64,000 nt of DNA, taken from the NCBI GenBank assembly GCA_964417875.1, contig CAYQJU010000001.1, positions 62,001 through 126,000 of the forward strand, in the 5' to 3' direction. The notes under the pieces are model-generated. The model made no database searches. It worked only from the letters and a program-made list of their open reading frames with translations, and was not told the DNA's origin. Shown here piece by piece: positions 60,729 to 64,000 of the stretch. Within the stretch, counting starts at the first letter, position 1. Every line of letters begins with the position of its first letter. Both the position numbers and the translations under genes were made by a program. Origin of the DNA: ZC4RG30 sp964417875. Lineage in GTDB: Bacteria; Pseudomonadota; Gammaproteobacteria; Steroidobacterales; Steroidobacteraceae.

Positions 60729-62606
60729 ATGCCGATCCGTTCCGCCATCGCTGCCGCAATGCTGCTGGCCATGGGCCTGCTGCCGGCGCAGGCGGCGGAG
60801 CCGGACAAGCTGCCGGTCACCAGGGTGCAGGACCTTCACTATGGCGATGTGCTGTTCACCACTTTCGTCGGCGACGACTTCGAAGCGTTGACGCGGCTGG
60901 AAGCCTATTCGAGCTGGAACCTGATGCCGCATCACCGCGGCGAGGCCGAACTGCTTGCCGGCGGACTGTACCTGCAGCTGGGCATGCACAACGAGGCCGG
61001 CCGGCGCTTCGAGTCGCTGTTGACCGGCGACATCCCGGCCAGCGTCAAGTCGCGCGCGTGGTTCTACCTGGCCAAGGTCTGGTATGCGCGCGGTTACCAC
61101 CAGCGCGCGCTGGATGCGCTGGCGCGCATTGCCGGCGCGCTGGATCCGGCCGAGGCGGCCGAGCGTGTGCACTTGCAGGCCAATGCGCTGATGCACCTGC
61201 AGCGCTACGACGAGGCCATCGCAGCGCTGTCGCAGTGGAAAAGCAGCAGCAGCTGGCTGCAGTTCGCGCGCTTCAACCTGGGTGTGGCGCTGGTGCGCAG
61301 CGGAAGGCTCGACGAAGGCGCCCGCTGGCTCGATCAGGTCGGTGGCATCGTGACCAGCAGCGAAGAGCTGCTCGCCCTGCGCGACAAGGCCAACCTCGCG
61401 CTGGGATTCGCCTGGCTGCAGCAGGGCCAGCCGGACACCGCATCGCCCTTCCTGCTGCGCGTGCGGCTGAACGGCCCGCAGTCCTCGCGCGCGCTGCTCG
61501 GCCTGGGCTGGGCGCTGGCCGCCACCGGCCGTCATGAGGAAGCGCTCACGCCGTGGCTCGCGCTGCATGATCGCAACCTGCTCGATGCCGCCGTGCAGGA
61601 GTCCTGGCTTGCCGTGCCGCATGCCTTCGCGCAGCTGGGGGCGCATGGCCAGGCGGCGAGCCATTACGAGGCGGCGCTCGAGTCCTTCGCCAGTGAGCGC
61701 GGCAACATCGATGCCGCCATCGCGCGCATCCGCGAAGGCAGCCTGATGCGCCAGCTGGTCGGCGCCGAGGATGCCGTCTCGCCACAGCGTGGCTGGTTCT
61801 GGCAGCTCACCGAGCTGCCGGATGCGCCCGAGTCCCGCTACCTGTATCCGGTGCTGGCCGGCCATGACTTCCAGGAAGGACTGAAGAACTATCGCGACCT
61901 GGCCTACCTCGGCTCCACGCTGGCGCGCTGGGACGAGAACATGGCCGTGTACGGCGACATGATCGATGCGCGCGAGGCCGCCTATGCCGGGCGCACCCCG
62001 CGCGTGGATGGCCTGCTGTCCAGCGGTGCCCTGACGGATGCCGAAGCACGGCGCAGGATCGCGCAGGGACGCTTCAACGACATCGTCAACACCGGCGATG
62101 TGGCCGCGCTGGGCACGCCGGAGCAGCGCGGGCAGTGGCAGCGCATCCTCGACATCGAGGCCGGGCTCGCCGCAGCGCCAGATGACGCGGCCACACCGGC
62201 TGCGCGCGAGAAGCTGGCGCTGATCAAGGGCGCGCTGTACTGGGACCTTCACCAGGCCTTCCGCGAGCGTCTCTACCAGCAGCGGCGCGGGCTGCGCGAG
62301 CTGGACCGTGCGCTGGAAGAGGCCAACACGCGCTGGCTGCGGCTGCAGGACGCGCGTGCATCGGCACCGGTGACCACCGGCGACCATGCCGCGCGCATCG
62401 ATGCGCTCACGCAGCGCATGACCGCATTGCGCAATCGACTGGCCGCTGCGGCACAGGCGCAGCAGCAATTGCTGGCCGACATCGCCGTGCAGGAGCTGCA
62501 GGCGCAGCGCGATCGCCTGGCCGACTACGAGATCCAGGCCCGCTTCTCGCTGGCGGCGATCCATGACCGCGCGGCCGAACTGCCGGCGCAGCAGGGCGCG
62601 CCGTGA
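60729..62606 (+). CDS. exported TPR-repeat protein
   Basis: 625 aa. Signal peptide 1-22. Multiple tetratricopeptide-like helix pairs over about 40-330 (for example AWFYLAKVWYARGYHQRALDALARIAG, QANALMHLQRYDEAIAALSQW, FNLGVALVRSGRLDEGARWLDQVGG). A C-terminal alpha-helical coiled-coil region follows (about 520-615, RGLRELDRALEEANTRWLRLQ; RIDALTQRMTALRNRLAAAAQAQQQLLADIAVQELQAQRDRLADYEIQ). It probably scaffolds an envelope complex. Overlaps the next TPR gene by 4 bases (GTGA). Confidence 0.85.
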   Translation: MPIRSAIAAAMLLAMGLLPAQAAEPDKLPVTRVQDLHYGDVLFTTFVGDDFEALTRLEAYSSWNLMPHHRGEAELLAGGLYLQLGMHNEAGRRFESLLTGDIPASVKSRAWFYLAKVWYARGYHQRALDALARIAGALDPAEAAERVHLQANALMHLQRYDEAIAALSQWKSSSSWLQFARFNLGVALVRSGRLDEGARWLDQVGGIVTSSEELLALRDKANLALGFAWLQQGQPDTASPFLLRVRLNGPQSSRALLGLGWALAATGRHEEALTPWLALHDRNLLDAAVQESWLAVPHAFAQLGAHGQAASHYEAALESFASERGNIDAAIARIREGSLMRQLVGAEDAVSPQRGWFWQLTELPDAPESRYLYPVLAGHDFQEGLKNYRDLAYLGSTLARWDENMAVYGDMIDAREAAYAGRTPRVDGLLSSGALTDAEARRRIAQGRFNDIVNTGDVAALGTPEQRGQWQRILDIEAGLAAAPDDAATPAAREKLALIKGALYWDLHQAFRERLYQQRRGLRELDRALEEANTRWLRLQDARASAPVTTGDHAARIDALTQRMTALRNRLAAAAQAQQQLLADIAVQELQAQRDRLADYEIQARFSLAAIHDRAAELPAQQGAP

Positions 62607-64000
62607 GCCTGCGCCGCGCGCTGCGCGCATCGACGCTGCTGGTGGCGGCGCTGGCCACCGGCTTCACTCAAGCGGCCGACCGCGCCCGCGAACCCACGCT
62701 GCAGGATCTGCCCCGGCGGCAGGTGGAGATCCGCCGCGACCGTCCTTCGGATGCGAGTGCCGGCAAGGCCGCGGAGAACTACCGCCGCTTCCTCGAGCTG
62801 GAGAACGCCGATCCTGCGCTGCGCGCCGAGGCACTGCGCCGCCTGGGCGACCTGTCGCTGGATGCCGGCGAGGCCGAGCGCATGGATGCGGAGGTGTCGC
62901 GCATCGATGCCGGCGGCGCCGAGGCCATCCGCCTTTACACGCAGCGCCTGGCCGCGCATCCGGATGCGCCGGGCAATGACCAGGTGCTCTACCAGCTGGC
63001 GCGTGCCTACGAAACCACCGGGCAGCCGTCGCAGGCGCTGGCCACACTGGATGAATTCGTGCGCCGCTACCCGGATTCGCCGCGCATCGCCGAGGTGCAA
63101 TTCCGCCGCGGCGAGCTGCTGTTCTCCGCGCGCGACTATCGTGCCGCCGAGGCAGCCTATACCGAGGTGACCCGCCGCGGTCCCGGTGACTTCTACCAGC
63201 AGGGCCTCTACAAGCAGGGCTGGTCGCTGTTCAAGCAGGGCGCGAACGACGAGAGCCTGCCGGTGTTTGCGCGCCTGCTCGACCTGCGCCTGCGCGATGC
63301 CAGCGCGCCGCAGGGCTTCCGTCCGCCCGACAGCCTGCCGCGCGCCGAGCGCGAGATCACCGACGACACGCTGCGCGCAATGACGCTGGTGTTCACCTAT
63401 CACGAGGACGTCGAGCCGCTGAACCGCCTTGTCGACCAGCTCGGCCGTCCCCCCTATGCCTCGCTGCTGTATGCACGGCTGGGCGACCTGCACGTGGAGA
63501 AGGAGCGCTTCCAGGACGCCGCCACCGCCTATCGCGCCTATGTGGCGCGCCAGCCCAACAGCGAGTTCGCGCCGGGGCTGTCGACGCGCGCCATCGAAGC
63601 CTACAACCGCGGCGGATTCGCGCAGCTGGTGCTCGAGGGCAAGCGCGAATACGTGGAGCACTACAACATCGGCACCGCGTTCTGGCAGGGCCGCAACCGC
63701 GCCGACTATCCCGGCGTCGTCGCGCAGCTGAAGACCCACCTGACCGATCTTGCCGCCTACCACCACGCCGAGGCGCAGAAGAGCCGCAGCAACCAGCAGT
63801 TCGCGCAGGCGGCACACTGGTATCGCCTGCAGGTGCAGTCCTTCCCGGACGACGCCGACACCGCGCAGGTGAATTTCCGGCTCGCCGATGTGCTGTATGA
63901 ATCCGGCCGGTTTGCCGAGGCCGTCGACGAATACGAGCGCAGCGCCTATGCCTATGCCATTGGCCCGGATTCGGCGCGCGCCGGCTATGCCGCGCTGTCC
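62603..64000 (+). CDS. exported TPR-repeat protein, 3' end outside window
   Basis: At least 466 codons, open to the last base. The GTG start at 62603 overlaps the preceding stop. Signal peptide about 1-25. Successive TPR-like units follow (ENYRRFLELENADPALRAEALRRLGDLSLDAGEAERMD; VLYQLARAYETTGQPSQALATLDEFVRRYPDSPRIAEVQFRRGELLFSARDYRAAEAAYTEV; LYARLGDLHVEKERFQDAATAYRAYVARQPNSEFAPGL). The repeat style resembles periplasmic YbgF/PomX-like or gliding-type TPR proteins. Coupled to the upstream TPR gene. Total length unknown. Confidence 0.85.
   Translation, partial: MSLRRALRASTLLVAALATGFTQAADRAREPTLQDLPRRQVEIRRDRPSDASAGKAAENYRRFLELENADPALRAEALRRLGDLSLDAGEAERMDAEVSRIDAGGAEAIRLYTQRLAAHPDAPGNDQVLYQLARAYETTGQPSQALATLDEFVRRYPDSPRIAEVQFRRGELLFSARDYRAAEAAYTEVTRRGPGDFYQQGLYKQGWSLFKQGANDESLPVFARLLDLRLRDASAPQGFRPPDSLPRAEREITDDTLRAMTLVFTYHEDVEPLNRLVDQLGRPPYASLLYARLGDLHVEKERFQDAATAYRAYVARQPNSEFAPGLSTRAIEAYNRGGFAQLVLEGKREYVEHYNIGTAFWQGRNRADYPGVVAQLKTHLTDLAAYHHAEAQKSRSNQQFAQAAHWYRLQVQSFPDDADTAQVNFRLADVLYESGRFAEAVDEYERSAYAYAIGPDSARAGYAALS

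Noticed and set aside
60687..62630. 647-codon open frame on the - strand
   Set aside because: Shadow of the TPR gene; no start context or motif.

Overview
The window is GC-rich gammaproteobacterial chromosome. Polar-flagellum regulators (FleQ/FleR-like, FlhF, FleN, FliA), a MotC/MotD-type stator pair, a monomeric isocitrate dehydrogenase and a TonB/TPR-rich envelope gene set suggest a free-living Xanthomonadales/Nevskiales/Woeseiales-like lineage. That placement is inferred from gene content, not measured. There are no rRNA or tRNA genes, insertion sequences or CRISPR arrays that I can support.

1-31.0 kb is a nearly continuous flagellar/chemotaxis block on the + strand: fliC (5'-truncated by the window edge), flaG, fliD, fliS, a fliT-like gene, a PilZ-like gene, two sigma-54 activators, fliE-F-H-I-J-K, fliL-N-O-P-Q-R, flhB-A-F, fleN, fliA, motA/motB-like genes, DUF2802, HDOD, fliG-M-N2, cheY and a PAS-containing chemoreceptor. 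Three things are unusual. Both sigma-54 activators lack their N-terminal regulatory domain and there is no fleS. fliG and fliM are absent from their usual places and sit in a distal fliG-fliM-fliN2-cheY cluster with a second fliN. Four of five sigma-54 (GG-N10-GC) promoters are preceded by the same palindrome, (C/T)GTG(A/C)-N6-TCAC(A/G).

31-43.6 kb is mixed housekeeping: agmatine deiminase, monomeric IDH, a PlpD-like patatin/beta-barrel protein, MsrA, an MHYT-GGDEF protein with a degenerate active site, an AEC permease, a SYLF-domain protein, ApbE, and a cytochrome c-sugar dehydrogenase fusion ending in a strong terminator.

43.6-48.0 kb looks like a molybdate-responsive locus. A TonB-dependent receptor is preceded by two tandem 24-bp boxes, and modA by a third. 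All three fit the ModE operator layout CGnTATnnn-N6-nATATAnCG. A single-domain ModE-like regulator is divergent from modA. No modB or modC is present; modA instead overlaps a gene for an unknown periplasmic protein.

48-64 kb is a large divergent extracytoplasmic locus. Leftward from 54.1 kb run a di-heme TolB-propeller lipoprotein, two outer-membrane barrel proteins, a TlpA thioredoxin, a small DUF4266 lipoprotein ending in GGGCGCN, and a DUF3570 protein. Rightward run a mono-heme protein, a di-heme LamG lipoprotein, a Tat-exported protein, a second thioredoxin, a periplasmic protein and two TPR proteins, the last cut by the window end. Tight spacing and overlaps suggest one co-regulated envelope redox system of unknown function.
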